Assembly: GCA_032433595.1 (NCBI GenBank)
Contig: JASWJB010000182.1
Location: 1-64,000, forward strand
Direction of reading: 5' to 3'
DNA: 64,000 bases
Source of the DNA: Conoideocrella luteorostrata
Taxonomy: Eukaryota > Ascomycota > Sordariomycetes > Hypocreales > Clavicipitaceae
Shown here: positions 23,630 to 35,200 of the stretch, piece after piece
Numbering within the stretch: the stretch's first letter is position 1
How the letters are laid out: every line of letters begins with the position of its first letter
Position numbers and translations under genes: made by a program
Notes under the pieces: generated by a model
Databases searched by the model: none
Seen by the model: the letters and a program-made list of their open reading frames with translations, nothing else
Told to the model about the DNA's origin: nothing

Positions 23630-26600
23630 TCACATAAATGCCGCCGAAAAATTCTCACTTCCGTTCCTTGACATTGGCCCCTGTATGGCCCTTCGCCTGC
23701 TGCTCAGGAACAAATCAACCATCCTTCGACTTCCCCTGATCTGAGCATCCCAATCCGACTTCGCCGTGACTTGAATATTGTCCGATGCAAATGCAGTGTC
23801 GTCTGGTGTATGTGGGGACGCGGGAGAGTTATTTATGCCACGTTTAACTGGAGAGCCTGTTTTACCGCCAAGGTAGTCTTGATGTGCGGCAGCATCAAGT
23901 CTCGGGGTCGACTTGGACGATGTCAAGGCATCTCTTCTCTTATTCTCTTGGCCGCGACGCTTGTAATACGAGGTATCCAGCGACAGCGGCACAAATGTCG
24001 GGATGTTGTTAAGGGATCGCATTCGAGGGATGCTGGCAGTACGTTTGCCAGGCTTGGAAGCGACCTCACTATCAACGTTCGGTAAAGACGGAACAGCGCG
24101 AAGGATGTTGCGGCAGGGTATGGGCGGAATCGTGGACGACAGAGAATGTTGTGATATTTTGTTCCCATTCCGCCCATTGTTCTCAACAATTTCCATAGTA
24201 GACTTCAGTGGCATTCCATGCGACTTCTTTGACAATGTTCGAGCCCCCACAGAATACGGGCCTTTGATGTTGCCACTCCCTTCGCCCAATGGGCTAGCCT
24301 GAATTGCCTGAGGCGCGTCGAGTTGAGGCACTTCAGCAGGCGATTCGATCTCTGCGCTTTCTCTAACATGTCTAGGGCTTGGCATAGCAACACCTGGCGT
24401 CTCTGTGCATTGGGAAGCCATCGTAGTGCATGGAGTCTCGAGCTTGGATACATGAGCACTAAGCCATGTTTTCCACTCGACTGAACTCGCTGCCGAGACG
24501 TCATGGCCATGGAGTGGTGCCGGAACACTACTCAGATGGTCGGATTCGGCATTTTCCATGGTGTTTTCGACGACAGGAGAAGATGTAACTCCTGCCGGGC
24601 AGCTAGTTGTCAGGTCATCTGTAGTAAAGGAATAAAAGCTCTCGGCGTAGGTCAGGCGCAGGTCCCTCTTAGATCCCATAGTGCTTGGACGGCGTGTAGG
24701 CAGACTCAGTGCCGACAGAGTGCTCAAATATCTCGTATCTAAGGCGTGAGTGTGTTCTGTGTCTTGGTGCTCATTCATACTTCGCTGAAGTGCTCGGCGG
24801 TAAGGACTCGTAGTGCGAAAGAAGTAGTTGTTCAAGCTGGGAGAGAACATCGAGTTCTTGTCAGTCTGTTTGGATGGTTGTTTTGATGCTGATTCTGGAA
24901 GAGGGATTTTGGTCGGAGACAGACCCCTCCCATCCCCTGCTGTTGGATCTGGATACGCCTTATATGACGATTTCCTCGAAGTGCTCTCGCCGTCTACTTC
25001 GTCTTTGCTACCCCTGGAAGACGAATCAACTCTCGGCGATGCAACCTCTCTTGAATCTTCGAAAACATCGTCGTCGTCGGTCCCTATCCCTCGAACCGTT
25101 GCGGGGGACCACGCCTCAGTTCTGTCCAGGGAGCTCTGTCTCGGCGGTACCGTTTTGTCGGGCAATACATGGACGGAATCAAGCTTGTGCACGTTGTTCT
25201 CAGCATTCGAGTCATTCTTGAGCTTCTTCATCAGTGCCGAGTACACTCTTTGGCTATTTGTCGCGAAGGTCGGAACACAGTGGTCAACGGCTGAAGCTGC
25301 ATGTTCTTGATGGCCGATGTGAGAGGATGACGGAATATGCATGCCATTTTCCTTGATAACGGACAAACGTTGGTACTCCCGCTCTTCACTCGTGCCGTAG
25401 CTGACAACAGTATTCGCTGTTGAGTTCGTCCAGCTTGTGATGCGAGACTTGTCATCCAGGTCAATGTTCTCGTCATACTGAATACTCTCTAAACTTCCTT
25501 GACGAGAACGCATCTGCTGATACGATGGAACCGCATGAAGCGACGGAACGTGCGATGTGACTTTGGACATTGATGCTTCTTCAGCCGGGGACGTGTCAGT
25601 GAGATGGCGAAAACTGTCACTATCTGTGTCATGAAGTTGATTGGTCCTTGTCTCGTTTCCACCTGTGTCGGTATTTTTCGACTGGCTAAACAACTTGCCC
25701 AACTTGTTCCTCACAGTTCTTGAAACTCGCCTTACGGTGAATCGTATCCCAGCTGGTTTTTCAGCTGCCGTGGTATTACCAGAGAAGGCTGAAGAAAGCG
25801 CAGCACTGTTGTCACTGCTATTGCGACGTGACGTGGATGTTTCTAGAGAGCCTCCCTGTTGACGATGCTTGGTGCGGAAAAACATGGATGAGTGTGACTT
25901 CAAGCGACGGAAAGAACCCTTAAGAGGGGTTTCTCTTATGGGATTGATGGTCCCGTTTTGGTTGCTGACAGCATCATGGGTGAGTGATTGGGTTTTCCGG
26001 TAATCGAGGCAGCTCATTGACTTTGGTGCTCGCAGACTTCGTCGGATTGAGTACTGCAACATCTGATTTTGGCGATGCTGCATCTGTAAGTCTGAAGGTA
26101 TCATTGGCGACCGTTGTGCCGGTATGGGCTGGATTTGGCTGCCAACATAGCCTGGTATTGAAATAACAGACTGGCTATGCATTGACCTGGATTTTCCAGG
26201 AGTTCTTAGAGGAGATGCCACGGGGGCTGGGGTTATCTGTCCTGTTTGGTAATCACTATCTGAATGGGCGATGGAATAGTTACTACTTCGAGAGGAAGAA
26301 GAAAATGCGAATGACTGTCCATAATTCGAATCATTTTGATATGTAAGTTGGCTAATGTTGCCTTCCAGCTGACTTGTCCTGGACGCAACCGGTCGAGATC
26401 GATGGATGAGTACCACGGGCTTTGCTCTGGCAGCAAGTTGCCGTCTCGGTCCAGCCGTTGGACCAGTGAATCTCACGCTCTGTTCCCTTTTGACGCTCTC
26501 ATTTGGCCGCCCTGAAAACCGGCTATCAACGCTCTTGCTTCTGCGGAGTATCGCCGCGCGTGAGTCCTTGCACTGGCACGCGGTTCGTATAATGTGTCTG

Positions 26601-26782
26601 TGGCAATCATTGGCTCGGTGATATGAAAGGTTTGCTGCAATGTGGGCATCTCTCTCTGTCATTGCCGAGTCAACATGGACTGAGCAGTCAAAGGGTTGTC
26701 GGGCTATGGTGCTTGTGGACTTGCTTCGGCCAAGCGGTCGTGTATGGGTGCTACGGGTACTGTTGCGTCGCAGCATCGTCAT
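23630..26782 (-). CDS. Large disordered Ser/Arg-rich protein of unknown function
   Basis: An intronless frame of 1,050 aa starts MTMLRRNSTRSTHTRPLGRS. It is dominated by Ser, Thr, Arg and Pro, with many RRxS- and SP-type sites that could be phosphorylated. One block looks more ordered, IRFTVRRVSRTVRNKLGKLF at about 345-365, a basic amphipathic segment. Others are RVYSALMKKLKNDSNAENN and, near the C-terminus, SDWDAQIRGSRRMVDLFLSS. Such clusters in otherwise disordered fungal proteins often mark short conserved interaction motifs; that is inference. No catalytic domain or membrane segment is visible. An open frame of this length on one strand is strong evidence for a gene. I do not recognise the family. 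Confidence 0.85.
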   Translation of the reverse strand: MTMLRRNSTRSTHTRPLGRSKSTSTIARQPFDCSVHVDSAMTERDAHIAANLSYHRANDCHRHIIRTACQCKDSRAAILRRSKSVDSRFSGRPNESVKREQSVRFTGPTAGPRRQLAARAKPVVLIHRSRPVASRTSQLEGNISQLTYQNDSNYGQSFAFSSSSRSSNYSIAHSDSDYQTGQITPAPVASPLRTPGKSRSMHSQSVISIPGYVGSQIQPIPAQRSPMIPSDLQMQHRQNQMLQYSIRRSLRAPKSMSCLDYRKTQSLTHDAVSNQNGTINPIRETPLKGSFRRLKSHSSMFFRTKHRQQGGSLETSTSRRNSSDNSAALSSAFSGNTTAAEKPAGIRFTVRRVSRTVRNKLGKLFSQSKNTDTGGNETRTNQLHDTDSDSFRHLTDTSPAEEASMSKVTSHVPSLHAVPSYQQMRSRQGSLESIQYDENIDLDDKSRITSWTNSTANTVVSYGTSEEREYQRLSVIKENGMHIPSSSHIGHQEHAASAVDHCVPTFATNSQRVYSALMKKLKNDSNAENNVHKLDSVHVLPDKTVPPRQSSLDRTEAWSPATVRGIGTDDDDVFEDSREVASPRVDSSSRGSKDEVDGESTSRKSSYKAYPDPTAGDGRGLSPTKIPLPESASKQPSKQTDKNSMFSPSLNNYFFRTTSPYRRALQRSMNEHQDTEHTHALDTRYLSTLSALSLPTRRPSTMGSKRDLRLTYAESFYSFTTDDLTTSCPAGVTSSPVVENTMENAESDHLSSVPAPLHGHDVSAASSVEWKTWLSAHVSKLETPCTTMASQCTETPGVAMPSPRHVRESAEIESPAEVPQLDAPQAIQASPLGEGSGNIKGPYSVGARTLSKKSHGMPLKSTMEIVENNGRNGNKISQHSLSSTIPPIPCRNILRAVPSLPNVDSEVASKPGKRTASIPRMRSLNNIPTFVPLSLDTSYYKRRGQENKRRDALTSSKSTPRLDAAAHQDYLGGKTGSPVKRGINNSPASPHTPDDTAFASDNIQVTAKSDWDAQIRGSRRMVDLFLSSRRRAIQGPMSRNGSENFSAAFM

Positions 26783-27654
26783 GTGCCAGCGAAGTGTAGT
26801 ACGCGTAATTAAAGGTCGACGTTAAATATCCGATGGTTCGCTGCTAGTATACATTAATTTGAAGAACGAAAAGTATCAAGTAAAGGTAATCTGTGGTGAC
26901 CTAGAGTTCATGTGGTATCAAAACATTAAGGCAGATGGATCCTTTGTGAACCGGTATCGACGTGACCAAAACCAGGAAGATCAACGAGAGACGAGGTGCG
27001 TGCAAGCGTGCCTGCATATGCGAGAAGCAAAACGCAAGAAGCCAGAAACAAGAAGCAGGAAGTAAGCATCTTCCAGGAAAGTCGTATCCTTGTAGCAGGG
27101 GGAGCTTTGAGCTTTCCCTCGTTTCGACATTGGGACAAGTGGTGAAAATTATCGAGCCCGTTCACCAAAAGAGTCATTCTGCATGGCCTCCTTCCACACT
27201 GCTCGTAAGCCCACGCAGCTAATTCCGCCTCACGCAAGGCCTGTCAGGTCATTCGATGTGCCCTGGTCCAGACCAAAGCAGGGACGCCCATTGCTTGGTT
27301 CTCTATCCCTGACACATCGCCCACATTCACTCAGCCCGATATTGGTAGTCAATCTTCTTTAGTCCAAGCATGTGTACATTGGAGCTCGCAAACGTACAGT
27401 AGAAGAGAAATGTATTGATGCGACTGTGAGCTACCTGTTACACGCAGAGATCTGCCTTCCCCCTTGCGGGTGTGGTGATTTGTGATTGGAGCTTGGGGCG
27501 AAAAACAAATCACTAGAACAAAAAGAACCAAATAAGCGATTAACTCTACACCTCAATACGCGTCTGGTACCCAAAAGAAATATTATCACTGTCCCGATGC
27601 TAATATCATGTGTAATTTCCAAATAACACAAGTTGCCACGTATATTCCATGCTC
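26783..27654. other. Intergenic region
   Basis: This separates the start of the disordered protein gene at 26782 from the stop of the subtilase gene at 27655. Both genes point the same way on the minus strand, so it should hold the subtilase 3' UTR and the promoter of the next gene. No coding unit or repeat is evident. Confidence 0.45.
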
Positions 27655-29343
27655 TTACAGAGGGATCTCAGAGAGGAAGTGCTCAATCTCTTTGTCGATG
27701 ACGTTGTGAACTTTCTCAACAAACTTCTCGGCCTTGCCGCCAACACTCTTGACACCCTTGACAACCTTGCCGGAGATTTCCTTGGCCTCATCCTTAGCAA
27801 CCTTCTCAATCTTCTTCAGCTCAGACACCTGGGATGTGCCCTTGTAGCCACCAGCAGCAACAATCTTGGAATAATTATTACAGCCACCACCGTTCCAGGC
27901 GAGCTTGTTAGGGGTATCTTTAGGGATATCGGAGAGAACGCCTTCGGTGGAAATCTTGACAAGAGTTTCCTTAAGCTCCTTGGGAGTGATGGCGGCAACG
28001 GAATACTCGGAGTCGCTGGCGGGCTGAAGAGAGAGGTAGTAGGCGAGGAGACCACAGATGTGGGGGGAAGCCATTGAAGTACCGGAGATGGTGTTGACAG
28101 CATAATTGGAGCCGATCCAGGTGGACAAGATATTGAGGCCAGGACCGAAGATATCAGTACACTTGCCATAGTTGGAGAAGTAGGCACGGCTATCGTCCAA
28201 AGCAGAGGCGCCGACAGTCACGGGGAGCTCAGCTGCGGCCGGGGAGTAATTGCAAGCATCGGCATTGTCGTTACCAGCAGCAACAGCAAAGTGTACGCCA
28301 GCCTTGACGGCGGCATTCACGGCGGCGTCGAGAGCTTGGGTCTTGCCACCGCCAAGGGACATGTTGGCGACGGAGCCCTTGAAACCCTTGCGCTTGCCGT
28401 CTTTAGCATCCTTGACCTGCTTAGTGTGGCTGGTAACAGCAAATTCAACACCCTTCACGACATCGGCCATGCTGCCAGAACCGTTGGAGCGGAGAACCTT
28501 GACGGCATAGACGTGAGCCTTCTTGGCCACACCGTACTTCTTGCCGGCTATGGTACCAGAACAATGAGTTCCGTGGCCGTTGCCATCCTCATCCTCATCA
28601 CCATCAGGAATAGTCTGGCCCCATTTAGCACGACCCTCGAAGTCGACGTGATTAATGTTGGTACCAGTATCAATGACATAGGCGTCAACACCTTCACCCC
28701 CCTCGGTCGCGAACAAGTACTTGTTGTATGTACTGAACTTGAGGGAATCCCGGTGGGAGATACGGGCAAGACCCCAGGGAGCCTGCCTCTCGGTTTCACC
28801 TGGATCACACTTATCCTCTTGGATTGAGTGTTCAGAGGTGACGGGCACCATGGTATGGACGATAGTGTCTTTCTCGATGTACTCAACCTGCACGGAATCA
28901 GTGCCTGATATGAAAATAGTAGAACAATTTGGTGACAGTGGCCATGCCATCATGACGATATATCAATTAGGAATACTTACATCAGGATGATTCCGGACCT
29001 TCTCGATGACTGACTCGGCGAAATGACCAGAGTAGCCCTTGAAGCCGTCAATGTTATAGGTGTGCTTCATGCCGGTGAAGGCGTCCACAATGGAAGACCC
29101 CAGACCTCGCTTGCGAAGCTCAAAGCGGTCCTCTTCACCATCGTTGTGGATATCCTCGACCCAGGCGTGATGCTTGTTGGCCTTGGTCGAATCGACGTGG
29201 TCCTTAAACTTGATGATGTAGGAGTCTGGGACGACGTTGGCGTGGACAGAGCTGAGAACGGGAGCAGATTCTCTGTGAATAGTCTCGGTACTGAATGCCG
29301 CCTGGGCAACAGCCGCGACGGAGAGGGCAAGAACGGTCTTCAT
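27655..29343 (-). CDS. alp2: Vacuolar subtilisin-like serine protease (proteinase B/Alp2 type)
   Basis: Two exons, 29343-28981 and 28887-27655, flank a 93-bp phase-0 intron and give 531 aa. Splicing joins NHPD to VEYIEKD. There is a signal peptide (MKTVLALSVAAVAQAAF), then an inhibitor-I9 propeptide (VPDSYIIKFKDHV, YSGHFAESVIEKV). The S8A catalytic domain opens with QAPWGLARISHRDS. The triad is D194 (YVIDTGTN), H226 (NGHGTHCSG) and S392 (SGTSMASPH), with the oxyanion Asn in AAGNDNAD. This closely follows the Aspergillus Alp2/PepC and yeast Prb1 group, which mature in the vacuole and act in bulk and autophagic proteolysis. After the catalytic domain comes a C-terminal extension of about 55 residues rich in Lys and Glu (KKIEKVAKDEAKEISGKVVK), predicted helical. 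The extension seems somewhat longer than in Alp2. Confidence 0.95.
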
Positions 29344-32296
29344 GATGTTATTGAAGAAGATAACAATTGTGGTTTGGTTGTTTGGTTGATGTTTGATGTT
29401 CGATGTTGGTGTGGTTTAACGGGTGAGAAGCTACACAAATGCCAAACGTCGGTCTACCGGCGACACAAACGCAAAACGAGATGCAAACACAGCCGGAAAA
29501 CGCAGCAGAGCGCAGTTTGTATCCCCAACCTGATGAACTCAGGTAATTGGAGATGGGTTGGAGAGGGTTAGGATGGAGATGGAGATAGAAGGAGGAGAAG
29601 GAGGGAGAGTCGGTGGATGACGAGGCACGGTTTGAGGAGGTAGATAAGGTAAGCTCAGCGGAGTGACAAGCCAGGCAGAAGGCAAAGGCAGCTGGCTGCG
29701 AGACAGTGGAAGCAGGCGTGGGCCGATGGCGGCAGTGACGCATCCATCGGCGAGCCTGGGGTGGGCATGGCGCTGGCAGCGGGCGCATAAGGCTCTATCA
29801 GGTTTAGCGCAAGTTTTGCACCTTGATCGCTGGGGCACGCGCCCAACCCAGTGGAGCCCAGGGTGGCACCTGGCCATGGACACTTCTGGAGAAGGACAGA
29901 GTGGTTCCCATGGCGATACGAGCGCATGCGGAGGACAAATTACGTGACTCTTTGCAGCATGGTTTGGCCAGCCCCTGAAGGGCTAAGTAATTTGTCCCCC
30001 TCATAGAGCGATAAGCCAGCCTGCCAGGCACAGATACGGTGCAGGAATGAGACATGCAGTCGGTAGTATGGCGAGAGCGGCCGCCTTTCTTGCGTGCACG
30101 GTGCCCACAACATCTACCTAGGCAACTCAGGTCTTCTACGCTAGCAGGCATGTACAGGTACACAATACGCACATGAAGCAGGACGCAACAACATCTTTCC
30201 TGCGAATATCTACCATGGACTTCACTGGTTGCTGCGAGGCAGCGCAGCACAGTCAGCCTAGATCTGACATGGAGACTGCTCTGCGGAGTATCCGGGTAAC
30301 GTTATTGCCTCACTTTCCTGGCCAGCAACGCGCGCGAGGTATCACTACGTCAGACAGATAGTTGCCTCGCGTAAGTACCTAGGACCCCGGCCGCCAGCTG
30401 CATGCGCTTATGGTCTGCGGCGATTCGAGCTACAGCCAGCAGGGTACCGCTCCCAGCATGTCTCGGATACCGAGCTACAAGGCAGGCTGGGTGGGAGGCA
30501 AGGGGCACGAGGAGGCTGTTCGATAAGGCACCCACTAGTGTGGCTCGTCACACGGGGTCTGGCATGAGACACAACCGTTCATTTTGAGAGCCAGATTCGC
30601 CAGGACAAGAACAATATGGCATTGCACTGAGGCGTGGTCTTGACAACACCAAAAGTTCGTGTATGACGACGTCCATGGCAGATGACTGTCAAGAGCCTTC
30701 AGAAGTCGCTTGGTGGATGCCATTCCTGTGGCAATCCAGGTCCATTCATGGCCAGTGTCCGGCCGAGACAAGCACTGAAATTTAACACAGCCCGTCGAAT
30801 CTATTTATTGTACTTCGTACAGAGTAACTGCTTTCGTCAAAACAATTACTGTGCATCTGGACTCTTCAATCTGAACACAAGTCAATACTGCCTTCTGAGC
30901 ACATTTTGCGGGTCTCAGGGAAGCAAAAAATCGATCAAAGCAAGCTAGAACCTCGGGCAACCCTTGTGGCGGCATTCTATTTTTGTTGTGAGTACACCAT
31001 TGCGACACTGATATAATCAATCGCCTTAACTGCTTCGATCTTGACCATATCCTCGCGCTCGGGAGAAGCGACACCGTCTATTTATTGTACATCGATAATG
31101 CGGGGGAAGTAGCAACAAGCCGCCGATTGGGTGAAGGCTGGCTCAAATGCTCCCTTCTCGTGGAGAAACTTTAGCCTGCTGTGACTAGTCGCCCTCATGA
31201 CCTATCAATTGGTCCGTCATCAGGAAGTACCTGGCACGTGCCGGTCCAGTAAGGTGCGCGCCATGGCCATAGAATGGCGAGGTTGGTGTTGTTGTGTCGC
31301 CTGTCAATTCGGCATTTACTCATCGTACCGCAATACATATTGGTACTGGCATGAGAAGGTCTGTACGGAATACGGAGTAGCTAGTCATGTATATGTTTGA
31401 GCCGGCCTGTGTTGAGCTTCATGAGTCCTTAAACCAAAGCATGAAACAACTGCATCATGCACCCTGACCTGCGTCGATCCACCAGGCCAAATGCGGAACA
31501 CCTTTATCGAAGACCTGCCAATAATGCCCATGGCACGACCCGTTGACAGCTAGTATGATAACGGCGTATCGCAGATATCATGACATAGAGCAACTGATCG
31601 GGCATTGAATTTGTAGTTTCAAGTACAAATGACCGGCGCCTTGTCCCAACATCACTCACGGCCGTCCTACCCTGTATCTGCAGCCTCTCCGATTTTTGCA
31701 CAGATGAAGTGAACACATCTTTGGAAAAGAAAAGAAAAGCACCAGGGTCTGGATGCAAAGCAGTTAACTTCAAAAACAATCGCAAAATTATGGCATCCTG
31801 CCTTGTTAGCACAGTAGCTTCAGCAATGTGGCCGATCCTACGGGCGTGACGCATAACGGCTTGGGACGGCTCCGCCACAAAAATGCAATCCACAAGTCGA
31901 CGACTCGGGGAAGCGGACGAGTGACGTTGGTAGTTAGTTGTAGTTAGCAGGCTTCCCACTTTAAGCTTCTGACGCGTTTCGATTGCACCGAATAGCTTCC
32001 TTCAATACAGAATTTTGTCGATTGGTTCGTCTGACGAATACTCATTCCGCCTCTGGGCTTCCCACCCACTATTTTTAGCCTTGGACATTCGCAAGCGCAG
32101 CAAGTGCAAGCGACATTGACTACCCACCACCAAGCTCTTGCCCGTTAAAGAAATCCCCGCGCCTCAACGTCGGCTCCAGACTCATCCAACCCGTTTGTCT
32201 GGCCTCTCCATGCCGCCACAGTCCTGACCGAAGCCTGATCCCTTGAGGAGGGCTCAGGACAAGCCTTGGAATGACCCCGGCTTCTAAAATACAAAG
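29344..32296. other. Divergent intergenic region
   Basis: About 3 kb separates the starts of the subtilase gene (minus) and the BEACH gene (plus), so both promoters lie here. The CT-rich sequence just upstream of 32297 fits a fungal leader. One exact TACGGAGTA is at 31371. Open frames such as 31504-31959 on the minus strand have no recognisable domain. I see no RNA gene. Confidence 0.45.
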
Positions 32297-35200
32297 ATGA
32301 CCATGTCGTCTACCCCCCGGCGTTATCGGTCCTCGACCTCAGCCTCAGCCTCGACGCCGACCACAACTTCTAAGTCCTTCGAAATCTTGCGCGACCTCCT
32401 TGAGCGATTTGCGACTGCGACATCCTCGTTAAGCGAAAATAAATATCCAGATATAAGCAAACTCGTCCGGATATTGAAAGACGTCGAGCAACATGTATCC
32501 ACATCGAATGGGTCAATCCTACAAGATGATTTCCGTCATGCCCGTGGCTTTGAGGCTGTCCTCGATGCTCTGCGATCTTTCTCGGGATTTTACGATCCCC
32601 ACAAGAGAGGCGAGTCGGACATGATGTCGCTATTCAGACTCTTAGGAGCTAGCTTGAACGTCTTATCATCTGCGTTGCGGAACCATTCCGGCAATAAAAG
32701 GTTTTTTCGCTACCGAGTCGCTGGTGGTGGATGGGAAGCATTGGAGCAGGTTATTGCAAGCATAGGCTTGGGAGGTGCTGAGCCAGATCCTTGGGTAAGT
32801 TGTCACGTATCAGGCAAGCTACTTGCATTTGCTTTTGATGACGAGGCTTTGGATCTTCTCTGCCAATCCATCGGCCAAGCCTTGCGTCAGGAAACGGACA
32901 CTGCACCACCACCTGCCACCTCAAGCACGAGTTCGAGCCAGGAAAAGCCTCTGTCTGATGATGGCGATGATCAATGGGATCTTGTTCTGGCTCGCTCGGT
33001 TGAGAACATTGGGCCCAGTGTGCGAGAGATTATCAAGTCCACATCTGTAATTCGGTTTCCTGAGATTCTCAGAGCAGTCGTTAGCTTTTGGATGTCAATC
33101 CCAAGGCAAGCTGGTGCACAAGCTACACCAAGCTCTGTTTTCGTGCTGGAAACTATTCTTTGTGCCATAACGGACTCGATGTATAACCGCGCTGCTGTTC
33201 ATTCAACCGGTGTCTTGTCTCAATTCCTGCAAGCCGCCTTCAGCGAGGGAGTATCACTAGCACCTCCAGAGCGCGAACGATTACTTGCTATTTGCAAGTT
33301 GCTCATGTTTCTTGGGGTCAATCAGCCTGCTGATACACAGTTCCTTCTATCGGCTGCAGGATCTGAAGCATCCGACTTTTGCTTGGAAATGATGTCCAAG
33401 TACGCTGGCCCATCATTCTTTCAATTTGACCTTTCCCTACACGGATATTCCTCTCTCGAATTATCTACTCTTGGACGATCGTTTCCTCCGCAATCCACGG
33501 CAGGATACACTTTTACGGCGTGGTTCAGGGTTGAGAACTTTGACCCTGCTTCTCACACAACTATCTTTGGCATATTTGACTCCTCCCAGACATGCTTTGT
33601 GCTCATGTACCTGGAGCGAGATACACACAACTTCATATTACAAACTTCTGTCGTTTCGAACAAACCCAGTGTGAGGTTTAAGTCTGTTTTCTTTCGTGAA
33701 AAGACGTGGTACCATATCGCAATTGTGCATCGCCGACCTAAAACTATGACTGCTAGCAAGGCATCTCTTTACGTCAATGGAGAGTTTGCAGAACAGAGTC
33801 GCTGTAACTATCCACTTTGCCCCCCATTGTCTAATACCCATAATGAAAGTTTTGCGTCATTCAACTCAAACCATAACAAGACAAATGCCGTTCAAATCTT
33901 TCTGGGTACACCGAAAGACCTGTCTGGGAAGGTTGGCCCTGGACAAATTTTGTCTCGATGGTCTTTGGCTTCCGCTCACTTGTTCGAAGATGTCCTTAGT
34001 GACGACTACTTGGCAGTGCACTACGGACTTGGCCCGCGATATCAAGGAAATTACCAAGACAGCCTTGGCGGTTTCCAGACATATGAGACATCGGCGACGC
34101 TTGGTCTCCGTAATGAAATAACACATCCAGGAAAGGACGAGAACTCTGATATCTTGCGCGCGATTCGCGAGAAAGCAAGTATGCTATTACCGGAATCTAA
34201 AGTTATGCTTAGCATACTTCCTACTGCTACTTTCCCGGAAAACATACAAAACCTGGATACTGGTTTGCTGCGATCCCTTCCACGATTTGCGACGCGGAAT
34301 CTGTTTCGATTGTCCAACCAGGAAGGTGCTCCGTTAGCAATTAACTGCGCTGTTCCAAGCCTCCCGGATGCATTGTTTAGAGCACAGGGCATGGCATCTT
34401 TTCGCGGAAACCCTATTGTTGCGGTACCCTCATATCTTGACGAAAATCTCTGGCGACTGGCGGGATTTACGCCACTGGCGTTAAAACTTCTGGAGAGAGC
34501 CACAACTGTCGAGGAAACCGTCAGAGCCATTGAAATCATGTTCCATTGTATCCGAAAGAGCTGGCGTAATAGTGAAGCCATGGAAAGAGACAACGGTTAT
34601 GGCATTTTCGGCATGCTCCTTCGTTTTAAGGTTGGCTACGGCAGCCACATAGCAGGCGAACCGGCGGCGTTTAGATTGTCAATCTCCGGCGAAGATCGTG
34701 ACAGCTTGTTGTTCCGCGTTCTGAGCTTGATTCTCGGCTTCGTCGGTTATAATCATGCGGAGTCGATTGAATCTTTTATTGTGAATCCTCTAGCATACCG
34801 GATCCTTCTCATCGATCTTGATATCTGGAGAAAATCCGCCCCACGTGTGCAAGAGTTGTACTATAAACAATTTTTGACATTTTCAGTAAATAGCAAGCAC
34901 CATGAGTTTAACGGCAGAAGATTGACACGAATGAGTTAGTCTGTCAGAACCTTTCTTTCAATGAATTCATAACAGGCTAATGTCGTTCTGCATAGGGATC
35001 GTAAAACGGTTACTAGATGCCATGAAAGGCGAAGCCGTCTCTGAAGACGTCGCGACGCACTTCATGCTTGCTTTTGAAGTGCTAGTCAAATCGAACTTGA
35101 GCCAAGAGGTCATGCGATCTTTGTCTCTGTTCATTACGTACGCTTTTCACACACCACCTGCGTCTCAGTCGCGTAGCCCGAAAGCTCTTTCCTCCATGTC

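Noticed and set aside
31504..31959. 151-aa minus-strand open frame upstream of the BEACH gene.
   Set aside because: No recognisable domain; it lies where the BEACH promoter should be.
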